Source: Alphaproteobacteria bacterium
GTDB lineage: Bacteria > Pseudomonadota > Alphaproteobacteria > Rhodobacterales > Rhodobacteraceae
Assembly (NCBI GenBank): GCA_030427145.1
Contig: JAUHWT010000004.1
Span: 62,001-126,000, forward strand
Direction of reading: 5' to 3'
DNA: 64,000 bases
Positions 36,845-45,607 of the stretch are shown piece after piece. Within the stretch, counting starts at the first letter, position 1. Each line of letters opens with the position of its first letter. Under the pieces are notes generated by a model. The model worked only from the letters and a program-made list of their open reading frames with translations, made no database searches and was not told where the DNA came from. The position numbers and the translations under genes are program-made.

Positions 36845-37824
36845 TGGTAACGTATCCTCGGGTCGACCCAGGCCAACAGCACGTCCGATAGAAGCGTACC
36901 GATTACCGTGAGCAGGCTGACAATCAGAATGAGCGAACCGGCCAGGTACATGTCCTGCACCAGAAGGGCCCGCAGCAGAAGTGGCCCGGTGGTCGGCAGG
37001 TTCATGACCACTGCCACGATGATCTCGCCCGACACGAGCGTTGGCAAAATCCATCCGATTGTCGAAATGAAGGGGTTGAGCGCGACACGCACCGGATACC
37101 GCATCAGAAGCTGGAACTCCGACATGCCCTTGGCGCGCGCCGTGACGACGTAAGGCCGGTACAGTTCATCCAGAAGGTTGGCACGCATGATGCGGATCAG
37201 CGCCGCCGCACCGGATGTTCCAACCACGAATACCGGCATCCATATGTGTTGCAGCAGATTGACGAATTTGCCCCACGACCAGGGCTGTTCCAGGTATTCG
37301 GGACTGACGAGGCCGCCGACCGACTGACCAAAATACTTGAAGGCCACATACATCATCACCAGCGCCAGAAGAAAATTCGGCACCGCAAGACCAACGAAGC
37401 CAAAAAACGTGGCGACGTAATCCCCTACGGAATACTTGCGGACGGCCGAGTAGATCCCTATGGGCAGGGCCACGGCCCAGATGAAGCCTAAGGTCAGCAG
37501 CGAGATTGCGAAGGTCCATCCAAGCCGGTCCCAGATGACATCCGTGACCGGAAGGTTTTTCTCAAAGGAGATACCAAAGTCACCTTCCAGCAAAATCCCC
37601 GTCATCCATTTCCAGTACTGCAGGTACATTGGCTGACCCAGCCCGTACTGTTCGCGCAACTGTTCAACAACGGCTGTGTTGTCGACGCCCGCCTCACCCA
37701 TTTCAGCCGCAAGACTGTCGAGATAGTCCCCAGGCGGAAGCTGGATAATGATGAAGGTCACGATGGAGACCAGGAAGACCGTCGGGATCATGTAGAGAAC
37801 CCTTCGGAAGATGAAGCCACCCAT
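36841..37824 (-). CDS. Opp/Dpp-type ABC transporter permease (DppB-like)
   Basis: A 327-residue permease with about six helices. It starts MGGFIFRRVLYMIPTVFLV, contains IQLPPGDYLDSL, the conserved loop RIMRANLLDELYRPYVVTAR with AKGMS, and ends [18 protein letters not shown] precedes the ATG. It forms the channel with the DppC-like protein at 35699 and follows the binding-protein gene after a gap with a hairpin. Confidence 0.92.
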   Translation of the reverse strand: MGGFIFRRVLYMIPTVFLVSIVTFIIIQLPPGDYLDSLAAEMGEAGVDNTAVVEQLREQYGLGQPMYLQYWKWMTGILLEGDFGISFEKNLPVTDVIWDRLGWTFAISLLTLGFIWAVALPIGIYSAVRKYSVGDYVATFFGFVGLAVPNFLLALVMMYVAFKYFGQSVGGLVSPEYLEQPWSWGKFVNLLQHIWMPVFVVGTSGAAALIRIMRANLLDELYRPYVVTARAKGMSEFQLLMRYPVRVALNPFISTIGWILPTLVSGEIIVAVVMNLPTTGPLLLRALLVQDMYLAGSLILIVSLLTVIGTLLSDVLLAWVDPRIRYQ

Positions 37825-37855
37825 GGCCGCTCCTTTCCAATGTCGTCAAAAAGAC

Positions 37856-37889
37856 GGGTCGACCGGCGGGAGGAAACCGGCCGACCCGG
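37856..37889 (-). other. intercistronic hairpin after the Opp-type binding-protein gene
   Basis: Arms 37856-37867 and 37878-37889 pair as CGGGTCG-CCGG with one mismatch around a 10-nt loop. The structure lies between the binding-protein stop and the permease start and lacks a T run, which fits a stabilising or partial-stop element. Confidence 0.55.
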
Positions 37890-37903
37890 TGGCGTACTTC
37901 AGC

Positions 37904-39823
37904 TCACGGCAGGTTGGCGCCGCCCTCGAAGTACATCTGCGCGGTGTAGGGCGCAGGGAACCACAGCTGTCCCGCAATCGGCAGAGGATCGGGCACGTTT
38001 CTTACGTTGTTGCGGGCGATGCCGAACACTGGGTCGTTCTGCACCATTCCGATTGTAAAGAACTCGTCCGCCGCCATGTCGAGAACCTCGATCATCAGAT
38101 CGCGCTGCTCTTCCGGCGTGGCCGCGGCACGGACCTGTTTGTAGGTCTCGAAGATATCCTTCACACCCTGCGGCGGTTCTTCTCCTGTCGAGGGATCAAC
38201 ACCCCAGGCCGCCCACTCACGCGCCCAGGAAACCGAATTCGAGATGGTCGGAACGTAGCAGATTGGTGTGGTGTAGGCGTCCGCCTGACCACCGGAACAG
38301 TTCCACAGATAGGCATCGAAGTCATTCGAAGTGTGGAGCTCGATAAGACGCGAACGGTCGGTCGAGCGGATCTGGAAGTCGAGGCCAACATCACGCGCGT
38401 AACCCGCGATCAGTTCCATCGCATCCGGATACTGCAGTCCAAAAACGTCGGCGACCAGGAAGATCAGCGAGAACCGCTCACCATCCGGACCGATCCGGAA
38501 CCCTTCGGCGTCCTTTTCAGGCAGCACCTTGTCGAGATACTCATTGGCCAGATCAACATCGTATTCAGTGTACTGCTTGGCGTACTCTTCCTTATAAAGC
38601 TCCGTTCCCTCACGGGGAGCCGTCTGCGCCGCGTCGCCCGCGCCGAAATACAGCAGGTCAATAACTTCCTGACGGTTCATGGCATGGCTTACACCGATGC
38701 GGAAATCCTTGTTATTGATGACCTCGCGCTTCGTGGGATCGGTGTGATTGAGGTTCATCATCAGGATCATAATATTCGCGGGAAGATCGCCCACATCGAA
38801 GAAACGGTATTGCCCGCGCTCCATGTTGTCCGTCAGCGAAGCCTTGTTCGACGGCCGGCCAAGGTGGCGCAGCATATAGTCGATCTCACCATTGAAGGCC
38901 TTAAGAAGGATGGTCTCCACATCCTCGACCTGATCATAGGTAATACGGTCCATATAGGGCAGCTGCTGGCCCTCGCTGTCGACCTTGTAGTAGTACGGGT
39001 TGCGTTCCGCGACGACACGATCGGTCGCACCATAGGCATTGGTCAGGTGCCACGCATGGAGCGTCGGGCGGTCCGGGTTCTGCCAGAACAGCGGCGTGTC
39101 CATCGGCCCGGCCTTCAGGTTGAACAGCTGCACCCAGTCACCGGCAGCCGGTTCGGCTTCCACCAGCGCCTGAACATCGTCGTTGTATTTGGGCATAAAT
39201 TGGCTGAGGTAGTGTTTCGGATAGGCCGTGGCGTGGTAGCCAAAACCATAGGCCAGCGCCTGAAGGAACAGTCCGTTGGGCGCTCCAAAATCGAACTCCA
39301 CCGTTACATCATCTATCTTCGTGATTTTCACGGGACCGGCCGGGCCGATGAACGTGGAATCCTTGTTCGGTGTCAGCTGTGGATCCGAGAAAATATCCTC
39401 GTACCAGAAGATAATGTCGTCAGCTCCAAACGGTGCGCCGTCGGACCACTTCATCCCTTCACGCAGATGGAACGTGAACTTTGATGCGTCCTCGGAAACA
39501 TCCCATGATTTGGCGATGTTCGGCCGTACCTCCGACCAGTCCGGGGACCAGCGAACCATATTGTCACTGCCAATGGTACGAACCATGTTATGCTGATCGC
39601 CGCCACCAAGAATGGCCCGGCGCAGGGTGCCGCCGTATTCACCGGGCCCCTCAATCACGTCCATCACCAGCGGCTCCGACGGGAGTCGCTCGTCAACCGG
39701 CGGCAGGTCTCCAGCCGCAACCTTCTCCGCCAGTTCCGGAGCCTCCTCATAGGCCAGGCCCTGCCCCGCCGCCATTATGGCCAGCGCTCCCGCAAGCGCC
39801 GTTCCTGTCAGCCATTTGTTCAT
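37904..39823 (-). CDS. ABC transporter substrate-binding protein, family 5 (Opp/Dpp type)
   Basis: A 639-residue exported binding protein. Signal peptide about residues 1-24 (ending GLAYEEA). Family-5 marks: YGGTLRRAILGG, FTFHLREGMKWSDGAPF, RNPYYYKVDSEGQQLPYMD and FRIGVSHAMNRQEVIDLL. It is longer than typical peptide-binding members (about 530), like those found in sugar operons. ATG 39823 follows GGAGGAGG; the very long upstream frame crosses the dehydratase gene and is a shadow. A close paralogue is encoded at 61281. Confidence 0.92.
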   Translation of the reverse strand: MNKWLTGTALAGALAIMAAGQGLAYEEAPELAEKVAAGDLPPVDERLPSEPLVMDVIEGPGEYGGTLRRAILGGGDQHNMVRTIGSDNMVRWSPDWSEVRPNIAKSWDVSEDASKFTFHLREGMKWSDGAPFGADDIIFWYEDIFSDPQLTPNKDSTFIGPAGPVKITKIDDVTVEFDFGAPNGLFLQALAYGFGYHATAYPKHYLSQFMPKYNDDVQALVEAEPAAGDWVQLFNLKAGPMDTPLFWQNPDRPTLHAWHLTNAYGATDRVVAERNPYYYKVDSEGQQLPYMDRITYDQVEDVETILLKAFNGEIDYMLRHLGRPSNKASLTDNMERGQYRFFDVGDLPANIMILMMNLNHTDPTKREVINNKDFRIGVSHAMNRQEVIDLLYFGAGDAAQTAPREGTELYKEEYAKQYTEYDVDLANEYLDKVLPEKDAEGFRIGPDGERFSLIFLVADVFGLQYPDAMELIAGYARDVGLDFQIRSTDRSRLIELHTSNDFDAYLWNCSGGQADAYTTPICYVPTISNSVSWAREWAAWGVDPSTGEEPPQGVKDIFETYKQVRAAATPEEQRDLMIEVLDMAADEFFTIGMVQNDPVFGIARNNVRNVPDPLPIAGQLWFPAPYTAQMYFEGGANLP

Positions 39824-39851
39824 TTGCGTTTTCCTCCTCCGTTGAATTTGG

Positions 39852-41006
39852 TCACCAGTTGGTGACAGAGCCGTCCGGCCGCCAAAGATGTGGCGGTTCG
39901 ACATGGGTGGGTTGGCTTGCCCGGATTTTTTCCTCGTTGACCTCAACTCCGAGACCCGGCCGGTCCGGCACTTTGTAGGTGATGCCATCGAGCGGGATCT
40001 GAACCGGAAACAGTTCGGGGTCGTGGAAACCCAGGTCCTCGGTCGGCCCCTGCCGGGTCTCCGCCCAGCTGAAATTCGGGGCCGCCGCGGCCATGTGAAT
40101 CGTGGCCGCGGTACAGACCGGGCCAAGCGGGTTATGGGGCATCAGGTCGATGTAATGGCGCTCACACCACCCGGCGACTTTCATCGCCTCGGTAAAGCCG
40201 CCGATGTTGCAGATATCGACGCGCATGTACTGCGTCAGGCCCTGCTCAATATAGGGCGCCGCCTGCCACTTCGAGGCAAACTCCTCACCGACCGCGAAGG
40301 GAATATTGGTCATCGAACGCAGTGTGCGATAGGCCTCGGGCGTCTCGCAGCGGATCGGCTCCTCCAGGAAGTCCAGGGTTCCCGCGGGCAGCCGGTTACA
40401 GAAATCCGCCGTCTCGGCCAGCGACAGGCGATGGTGCAGATCAATGCCGAGACAAAGATCCGGTCCGAACTCCTCGCGCACAGCAATCAGCTCCCTGGCA
40501 GCCTGATTGAGGTTTTTCCGCGGGTCAAAGACCCCATCGCCTTTGAAATCGCCAGTGTAAATGCGAAGGCAATCCCATCCGTGGCCAACCAGGACCCGCG
40601 CCTTGGCAAGCAACTCATCCAGATCATTGGACTGTGCGCTTGGAAATGTCGGGATCTCATCGCGATGCTTTCCGCCAAGCAACTGATAGACCGGCACCCC
40701 GAGGCGTTTGCCGAGAATGTCGTAGAGCGCAATATCGATTGCCGACATGGCCGCCGTCAGAACGCGGCCACCCTCAAAGTACTGGCTGCGGTAGCTTTCC
40801 TGCCAGATGCGTCCAATCTGGTTGGAATCCCTGCCGACCAGGAAGGCCGCGAAATGCCGAATGGTTGCGGCAACGGACTCCTCGCGCGCGGACAGCCCGG
40901 ATTCACCCCAGCCAATGAGTCCGTCCTCGGTCGTGACCTTGACCAGAAGCTGATTGCGAATGCCAACCCGGGCCAGAAGCGGTTCGATGGATGCAATTTT
41001 CGTCAT
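39852..41006 (-). CDS. galactonate dehydratase-like enzyme of the enolase superfamily
   Basis: A 384-residue enzyme with the active-site layout of D-galactonate dehydratase: Asp189-x-His191 (DLHHR), Glu215 (FLEEP), Glu241 (VGEEF) and His291 in the segment PHNPLGP. It should remove water from a C6 aldonate, giving a 2-keto-3-deoxy acid. A GAAAGG site precedes ATG 41006. It lies 13 bp after the sulfatase and 28 bp before the binding-protein gene, all on the minus strand. The true substrate may be any of several aldonates. Confidence 0.88.
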   Translation of the reverse strand: MTKIASIEPLLARVGIRNQLLVKVTTEDGLIGWGESGLSAREESVAATIRHFAAFLVGRDSNQIGRIWQESYRSQYFEGGRVLTAAMSAIDIALYDILGKRLGVPVYQLLGGKHRDEIPTFPSAQSNDLDELLAKARVLVGHGWDCLRIYTGDFKGDGVFDPRKNLNQAARELIAVREEFGPDLCLGIDLHHRLSLAETADFCNRLPAGTLDFLEEPIRCETPEAYRTLRSMTNIPFAVGEEFASKWQAAPYIEQGLTQYMRVDICNIGGFTEAMKVAGWCERHYIDLMPHNPLGPVCTAATIHMAAAAPNFSWAETRQGPTEDLGFHDPELFPVQIPLDGITYKVPDRPGLGVEVNEEKIRASQPTHVEPPHLWRPDGSVTNW

Positions 41007-41019
41007 GTAATAGGGCCTT

Positions 41020-42540
41020 TCAGTGCCAGCCGACGCGGGGCGCCGCCGGGATCATTCCGGGACGCTCCACCGCAATTGTGGAGATCAGACGATCCCGCAC
41101 GGATGCGGCACCGACGGTGTCCCAAAGGTTTTTCATCTCGAAGGGATCGTTGATGAGGTCGTACAGTTCACCCGCACCGCTCGTCAGATCAACGGACAGA
41201 CGGTGGGTACGCGACCTGACGGTTCGCAGGTCGAGATCAACGCCGCTGCGCTCTGCGTCGACCTCCCATTCGTTATGGGCCACATCACGTTCCGCACCGC
41301 CCAGGACGTCGAGAAGCGACAAACCGTCGTCATCAGATGCGTTAATCCCGCAAAGCTCCGCGACCGTCGCGCGCAAATCGAGCGTCGATACCGGCGCGTC
41401 AAACCGTCCCTGGGCAATGCCGGGCCCGGCCATGACAAGCGGCACGCGCAACAACCCGTCGTAGAGCATCGGTCCCTTAAGAAGCAGACCGTGATCCCCC
41501 AGCCACTCGCCATGGTCGGACGTGAAGATGACGATTGTGTTTTCCAGCCGACCGGATGCCTCCAGGTGGTCAAGGATGCGTCCAATCTGATGATCGATTG
41601 CAGCGATCATCCCATAATAAACCGCAATCGCATCGCGCAGATCCGCGTCGCCCAGCGCATCGTCATTACCCCAGTAAGGCTGATCTTCCGCATGGTTGCG
41701 TTTCTGCGTGCGGCGGACCGGGCTTTCGAGGAATGCCCGATGCCACCAGGGCCGCCTGTCCAGATCCATCTCCCGGTGCAGCGGCAGATCGACCTCGGCC
41801 GGGTCGTACATTGAGGCCCAGGGCGAGGCGGCAAGGAACGGCGGATGTGGATCCGGGAACGAAATCCAGGACATCAGCGGCCTGTCGCCGCGGGTCTCCA
41901 GCATTTCAACCGCACGGTCGCCAACCCAGGAGGTGGACATCCACTCGTCCTCCAGCGCCGAGCGCCAGACCTGTTTGTGGCTGGTCAGCGGCGGGACGGC
42001 CTCTTTGGCGCGCGCCCACCGCGCTCCGCCCTGACCATCCTGATCGAGAAAATGCTCGTAGTGGAGTGTGTTCGGCCGATCTTTCCACCCGCAGTGATGA
42101 TGTGGCCGCAACGTCAGCGCCACGTTCTCAAACCCCATATAGGGACCGGTCCAGCTTTCGTCGAACCGCGCCACGGAGCCGTAGCATTCGGGAAAACCGG
42201 TCGGGGAAAAGGTCTCGTGCGTCGAGAAATGCGCCTTGCCGATGAAACCCGTGTCGTATCCCGCACGGGAAAAAAGCCCGCCCAGCCCCTCCTCCGCCAG
42301 ATCCGGGTCCAGATTGCGACCGTTGTCGCGTACGCCATGACTGTAAGGGAGCTTGCCTGTGAGAATTGAGGCCCTCGCGGCCTGGCACATGGGATGGGGG
42401 GTTATACAGGTGTCGAAACGGGCACCGCGGGAGGCGATCCGGTCAATGTTCGGCGTCCTCACCAATCGTCCCGCACCGCCAATACAGTCTCCGCGCTGCT
42501 GATCCGTGGTGATCAGAAGGATATCCGGTGCACCGCTCAC
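41020..42540 (-). CDS. sulfatase (arylsulfatase A family), cytoplasmic by prediction
   Basis: A 506-residue sulfatase. N-terminal metal site ILLITTDQQRGD, activation motif Cys52-Gln-Ala-Ala-Arg (fits C-x-P/A-x-R, cysteine type, requiring conversion to formylglycine), later FTSDHGEWLGDHG. There is no signal peptide, so sulfate-ester cleavage should occur in the cytoplasm. The start is GTG 42540, overlapping the stop of a 21-codon leader frame. No formylglycine-generating enzyme is encoded in the window. It is first in the operon with a dehydratase and an Opp-type importer, suggesting that a sulfated sugar is imported. Confidence 0.92.
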   Translation of the reverse strand: MSGAPDILLITTDQQRGDCIGGAGRLVRTPNIDRIASRGARFDTCITPHPMCQAARASILTGKLPYSHGVRDNGRNLDPDLAEEGLGGLFSRAGYDTGFIGKAHFSTHETFSPTGFPECYGSVARFDESWTGPYMGFENVALTLRPHHHCGWKDRPNTLHYEHFLDQDGQGGARWARAKEAVPPLTSHKQVWRSALEDEWMSTSWVGDRAVEMLETRGDRPLMSWISFPDPHPPFLAASPWASMYDPAEVDLPLHREMDLDRRPWWHRAFLESPVRRTQKRNHAEDQPYWGNDDALGDADLRDAIAVYYGMIAAIDHQIGRILDHLEASGRLENTIVIFTSDHGEWLGDHGLLLKGPMLYDGLLRVPLVMAGPGIAQGRFDAPVSTLDLRATVAELCGINASDDDGLSLLDVLGGAERDVAHNEWEVDAERSGVDLDLRTVRSRTHRLSVDLTSGAGELYDLINDPFEMKNLWDTVGAASVRDRLISTIAVERPGMIPAAPRVGWH

Positions 42541-42602
42541 GCCTGCACCCGGCAGCAGACAAACCTCTTCCGTGCGGCCGAAGCCGCTGAAATGCCGAGC
42601 AT
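42537..42602 (-). CDS. possible 21-codon leader peptide upstream of the sulfatase
   Basis: ATG 42602 is preceded by a strong GGGAGGAG site. The frame encodes MLGISAASAARKRFVCCRVQA and its TGA overlaps the sulfatase start (GTGA). The sulfatase start itself lacks a good ribosome site, so translation is probably coupled through this short frame. No known leader family is recognised. Confidence 0.45.
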   Translation of the reverse strand: MLGISAASAARKRFVCCRVQA

Positions 42603-42638
42603 TTCTCCTCCCTTCATTTGATTCTTTCTCAATTGTTA

Positions 42639-42680
42639 GATCAAAGGAAAAAAATAGTCGACTATTTTTTTGTTTTGATC
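42639..42680. promoter_or_regulatory. 42-bp near-perfect palindrome upstream of the sulfatase operon
   Basis: The inner 24 bp (42648-42671) form a perfect palindrome centred on TAGTCGACTA with seven A on one side and seven T on the other. Outside it, after two unmatched base pairs, GATCAAA (42639-42645) pairs with TTTGATC (42674-42680). The core fits the TnGT-ACnA form of GntR/FCD operators. The A and T tracts would also make a bidirectional terminator possible. Confidence 0.6.
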
Positions 42681-42882
42681 GTCTTAATTAAAATTTTTCA
42701 CAGTCAATCTGGCCCGACCATCGATAGTATCGAACCAAGTATCTGAAATGTCGTGGTAATTTTGGAACATGTCAGCCGGGGGCCGCGAGTTCGCTCGCAC
42801 CAGCAGCCGCATGAGCCGTTTATACGGCAACCGTCACCGCGCCCGGCCCAAGCTTCGGGCAGCATATGTGCCGCAGGAAAAA
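42681..42882. other. AT-rich intergenic stretch between lactonase and sulfatase operons
   Basis: No gene is visible here. The left part is AT-rich (TTAATTAAAATTTTT) and should contain the sulfatase promoter on the minus strand. TCGATA-g-TATCGA forms a 13-bp inverted repeat at 42721-42733. The right part, after about 42770, is GC-rich and is the 3' flank of the lactonase gene; no clear terminator was found in it. Confidence 0.4.
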
Positions 42883-43794
42883 TTACTGAATTCGGTACAG
42901 CCGCCGTGCCGTATCGGAGAACACCGACCGAACCACAGCCCTCGTTTGCCCGGAGAAAACAGAAGTCAGCTGTTTGAACTGTTCACCCACGGGGCAATTT
43001 ACAGTCTCAACCGGCAGGTTCGATCCATAGAGCACCCGGTCAGGGCCGATAAAGTTCAGCAAATGTGCGATGTAAGGAGCAATGACGGAAGAACGCCACT
43101 TCCGGTCCACGGTCCAGAGCCCCGAGAGCTTGACGTAGACATTCTCCACATCTGCCAAGGCCTTGATACCGTCCAGCCAATTGCGGGCGTTTCCGGGCCG
43201 ACCCGGCTCCAGCGTCGCGAAATGGTTGATCACAAGTTTCAAGGCGGGATGGTCGATTGCCAGAGCCCGCACCTCGGAAAGCTGTTCAGGAACGACAACA
43301 AATTCCAGACAGAGTTGGTTGTCCTCCAGGGTTTTCAGCACACTGCGAAACCCGGGATCGGAAAGGACTTCAGGCCGGTCCGCCACGCGCCACCGGCCCT
43401 CGGCATCCCACGCAACCGGTGTCCGGACGCCGCGCAGGGCCGGAACGCGCAGATGACGTGCGATTTGGGCTCTGGCATCCGTGCAGCAGAGATCAACCTC
43501 CGCAACAATTGCCGATGGCCACCCGTCCCTCTCCGCCAGTTCCTGCAGCCAAAGCGTTTCCTCCACCGGGTCAGCAGCGCCGCAATTGGCCTGAACGTGG
43601 ACACTTGCCGCCAGGGGCAGGTCCCGAAATGTTGCAAGGTAATCAGCCGGCAGGAAATCCCGGCTGATCGACGCCTTATCGCCAAACCGCGCCGGTGGAG
43701 CATCTGGCGCAAGCCAGCGATATGGAAAGCGGCTCAGATCCCAGAAGTGATGGTGTCCATCAACCAGATCAATTCCGTCAAGCCACTCCACCAT
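42883..43794 (-). CDS. amidohydrolase family protein, COG3618 sugar lactonase-like
   Basis: A 303-residue TIM-barrel metal hydrolase. The N-terminal motif DGHHHFWDLSRFPYRWL is characteristic of the COG3618 family that includes L-fuconolactonase and L-rhamnono-lactonase; later marks are VHVQANCG, LEFVVVP, LVINHFA, VYVKLSG and VLYGSNLPV. It should open an aldonolactone. ATG 43794 lies 2 bp after the SDR stop; the longer open frame would overlap the SDR gene by 70 bp and is rejected. It is the last gene of the LacI-led minus-strand operon. Confidence 0.85.
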   Translation of the reverse strand: MVEWLDGIDLVDGHHHFWDLSRFPYRWLAPDAPPARFGDKASISRDFLPADYLATFRDLPLAASVHVQANCGAADPVEETLWLQELAERDGWPSAIVAEVDLCCTDARAQIARHLRVPALRGVRTPVAWDAEGRWRVADRPEVLSDPGFRSVLKTLEDNQLCLEFVVVPEQLSEVRALAIDHPALKLVINHFATLEPGRPGNARNWLDGIKALADVENVYVKLSGLWTVDRKWRSSVIAPYIAHLLNFIGPDRVLYGSNLPVETVNCPVGEQFKQLTSVFSGQTRAVVRSVFSDTARRLYRIQ

Positions 43795-43796
43795 GC

Positions 43797-44537
43797 TCAG
43801 TACGTCGCGCGTCCACCTGAGAGATCGAACACCGAACCTGTCGTAAAGCTGTTTTCTATCGAACACAGCCAGACGATCATTGCCGCCGCCTCATCAAGCT
43901 CCAGAAAACGGCCCCGCGGAATTTTGGAAAGCATGTAGTCTATGTGTTCCTGTTTCATCTGGTCGAATATGCGCGTCCGGGCCGCGGCGGGCGTCACACA
44001 GTTCACGGCTATGTCCTGACCCGCGAGTTCCTTGCCCAGGGATTTGGTCAATCCGATCACGCCCGCTTTCGACGCGGAATACGCGCTGGCGTTGGGATTG
44101 CCCTCCTTGCCGGCAACGGACGCAATGTTGACGATACGCCCATAACCCTGACTGGTCATTGCCGGCACCACGGCACGGTTGACGTGGAATGTGCCGAGAA
44201 GATTGATCTCCGTGATCGTCCGGAATTCCTCCACCGGATAATCGGCCAACGGCATGTTGGAGCCTGCAATGCCCGCGGAATTCACGAGGATATCGGCGCG
44301 TCCGGTCTGCTCAAGCGTGTACGCCATTGCCTTCTCGACGCTGTCGTAATCCGAAATGTCGACCTCGCACGCAAAAGCACTCCCATCGATCTCCGTTGCG
44401 GCCTCCCTCGCCAGTTCCGCGTCACGATCCCAGATGGCGAGCCTTGCTCCAGCCTCCGCGAGCCGATTTGCGACGGCACGGCCAATACCCTGGGCACCGC
44501 CTGTTACAATTGCGGTCTGATTGCTGAAGTCTGTCAT
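43797..44537 (-). CDS. SDR family oxidoreductase (keto-deoxy-rhamnonate/fuconate dehydrogenase-like)
   Basis: A 246-residue classical SDR: TGGAQGIGRAVANRL, Asp38 as NAD-preferring acidic residue (IWDRDA), VNSAG, NIASVAGKEGNPNASAYSAS (Tyr-x3-Lys) and FDLSGGRATY at the end. The segment after the catalytic serine resembles enzymes that oxidise C4 of 2-keto-3-deoxy-L-rhamnonate or L-fuconate, but an L-sugar 1-dehydrogenase role is equally possible. Coupled by overlap to the Gfo/Idh gene and followed at once by a lactonase gene. Confidence 0.85.
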   Translation of the reverse strand: MTDFSNQTAIVTGGAQGIGRAVANRLAEAGARLAIWDRDAELAREAATEIDGSAFACEVDISDYDSVEKAMAYTLEQTGRADILVNSAGIAGSNMPLADYPVEEFRTITEINLLGTFHVNRAVVPAMTSQGYGRIVNIASVAGKEGNPNASAYSASKAGVIGLTKSLGKELAGQDIAVNCVTPAAARTRIFDQMKQEHIDYMLSKIPRGRFLELDEAAAMIVWLCSIENSFTTGSVFDLSGGRATY

Positions 44538-45607
44538 TCTGCGGCTGCTTTCTGCTTTAAATTAATCAACTGTTCCTGTCCGTTCGCTTTGCCTGAGGCG
44601 ACAATGGCGTGAAGCGTTTCCACCGCCCTGGCCCCAACCTCCCCCGGGCTTTCATTGCAGCCGTGACCCAGCGCGAGATCAACCAACCGAGCTGCAGGTG
44701 CCTCGCAACTGTATTTCCAGGCCCCTTCCGGGACATCGGCCACCCGCGTTTCGCCATCGGGGAGTTTGAGCACCAGGCGCTCCGTCTCAATATCGAGAAG
44801 CACCGAACCCCGGCTGCCGTAGATGCGCAGATCGACCTCAAAGCCATGGCCGTTGGGGACACCGCAACTGCCGGAAAACACCCCGGTTGCCCCACCCTCA
44901 AAACGGACCGCAGCTGCGTCGTGCAGATCAATGGAACTCGGCGCGTCAAACAACATCGCCCGAACGGAGGCACAGCGTAGATCCGTGAGCCAGTAAAGAA
45001 TGCCCAGCGCATGCGACAGCTGCCCATAGGCATAACCTCCCCCCTGGTCAGGCGCTTCCCATGTGCTGCGTTCCGGCTGAATGGCGATGTGCCCCCAGTT
45101 TGAAAGCGTACCGCCAGAGAAAATGCTTCGGGTGAAGGACGCCATGTGACAGACCACGTGCTCAATATCACCGATCTCGGCGATCATTTCCCGCATTTCA
45201 TCGAGGCCCGGCTTGTAGTTCCAGCCATAGGCCACCAGCAGTTCACGGCCGCATGCTTTCGCCAACTCCACCAGATCCCAGGCTTCACCGGGGTCGAGGC
45301 ACATCGGTTTTTCCACCAGGACGTGACAGCCCTTCTGAAGGAAAGCGCGGGCCTGTTCGTAGTGGAGGTTATGCGGCGACGAGATAACCGCCACATCAAT
45401 GTCCCTGTCCAAAATCTCGCGCCAGTTCTCGGTCGCAAATACAAATCCGAACTCATCGGCAATGAGATCGAGCTCATCGCGCCCAAGGCGACAAACGGAG
45501 TCGAGGACAACGTCGCTCCGTGCCGCAAGAACCGGGATGTGCATGCGGTAGGCGAAATGACCGGCACCGATGATTGCGGCCCGCACGGGTCCAATTTTTG
45601 AAGTCAT
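44534..45607 (-). CDS. Gfo/Idh/MocA family oxidoreductase
   Basis: A 357-residue NAD(P)-dependent sugar oxidoreductase: Rossmann start AAIIGAGHFAYRMHIP, the conserved EKP motif (VLVEKPMCLDP) and a C-terminal substrate domain with GGGYAYGQLSHALGILYWL. Such enzymes oxidise sugars or inositols at C1 or a ring carbon, often giving a lactone. It sits between the LacI regulator and the SDR with 4-bp overlaps on both sides, and a lactonase is encoded next, so it is a candidate for the first oxidation step. Confidence 0.9.
   Translation of the reverse strand: MTSKIGPVRAAIIGAGHFAYRMHIPVLAARSDVVLDSVCRLGRDELDLIADEFGFVFATENWREILDRDIDVAVISSPHNLHYEQARAFLQKGCHVLVEKPMCLDPGEAWDLVELAKACGRELLVAYGWNYKPGLDEMREMIAEIGDIEHVVCHMASFTRSIFSGGTLSNWGHIAIQPERSTWEAPDQGGGYAYGQLSHALGILYWLTDLRCASVRAMLFDAPSSIDLHDAAAVRFEGGATGVFSGSCGVPNGHGFEVDLRIYGSRGSVLLDIETERLVLKLPDGETRVADVPEGAWKYSCEAPAARLVDLALGHGCNESPGEVGARAVETLHAIVASGKANGQEQLINLKQKAAAE

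Noticed and set aside
37811-39484. 557-codon open frame on the plus strand opposite the binding-protein gene at 37904
   Set aside because: It lies antisense to a clearly recognised family-5 binding protein, has no family-like motifs and is rich in Arg/His/Gly as expected of a GC-rich shadow frame.
39888-41153. 421-codon plus-strand frame across the galactonate dehydratase-like gene
   Set aside because: The opposite strand has a complete enolase-superfamily active site, so this frame is a by-product of codon bias.
43795-43866. Longer N-terminus for the COG3618 lactonase
   Set aside because: It would overlap the preceding SDR gene by 70 bp; the ATG at 43794 just after the SDR stop places the GHHHFWD motif at the usual distance from the start.
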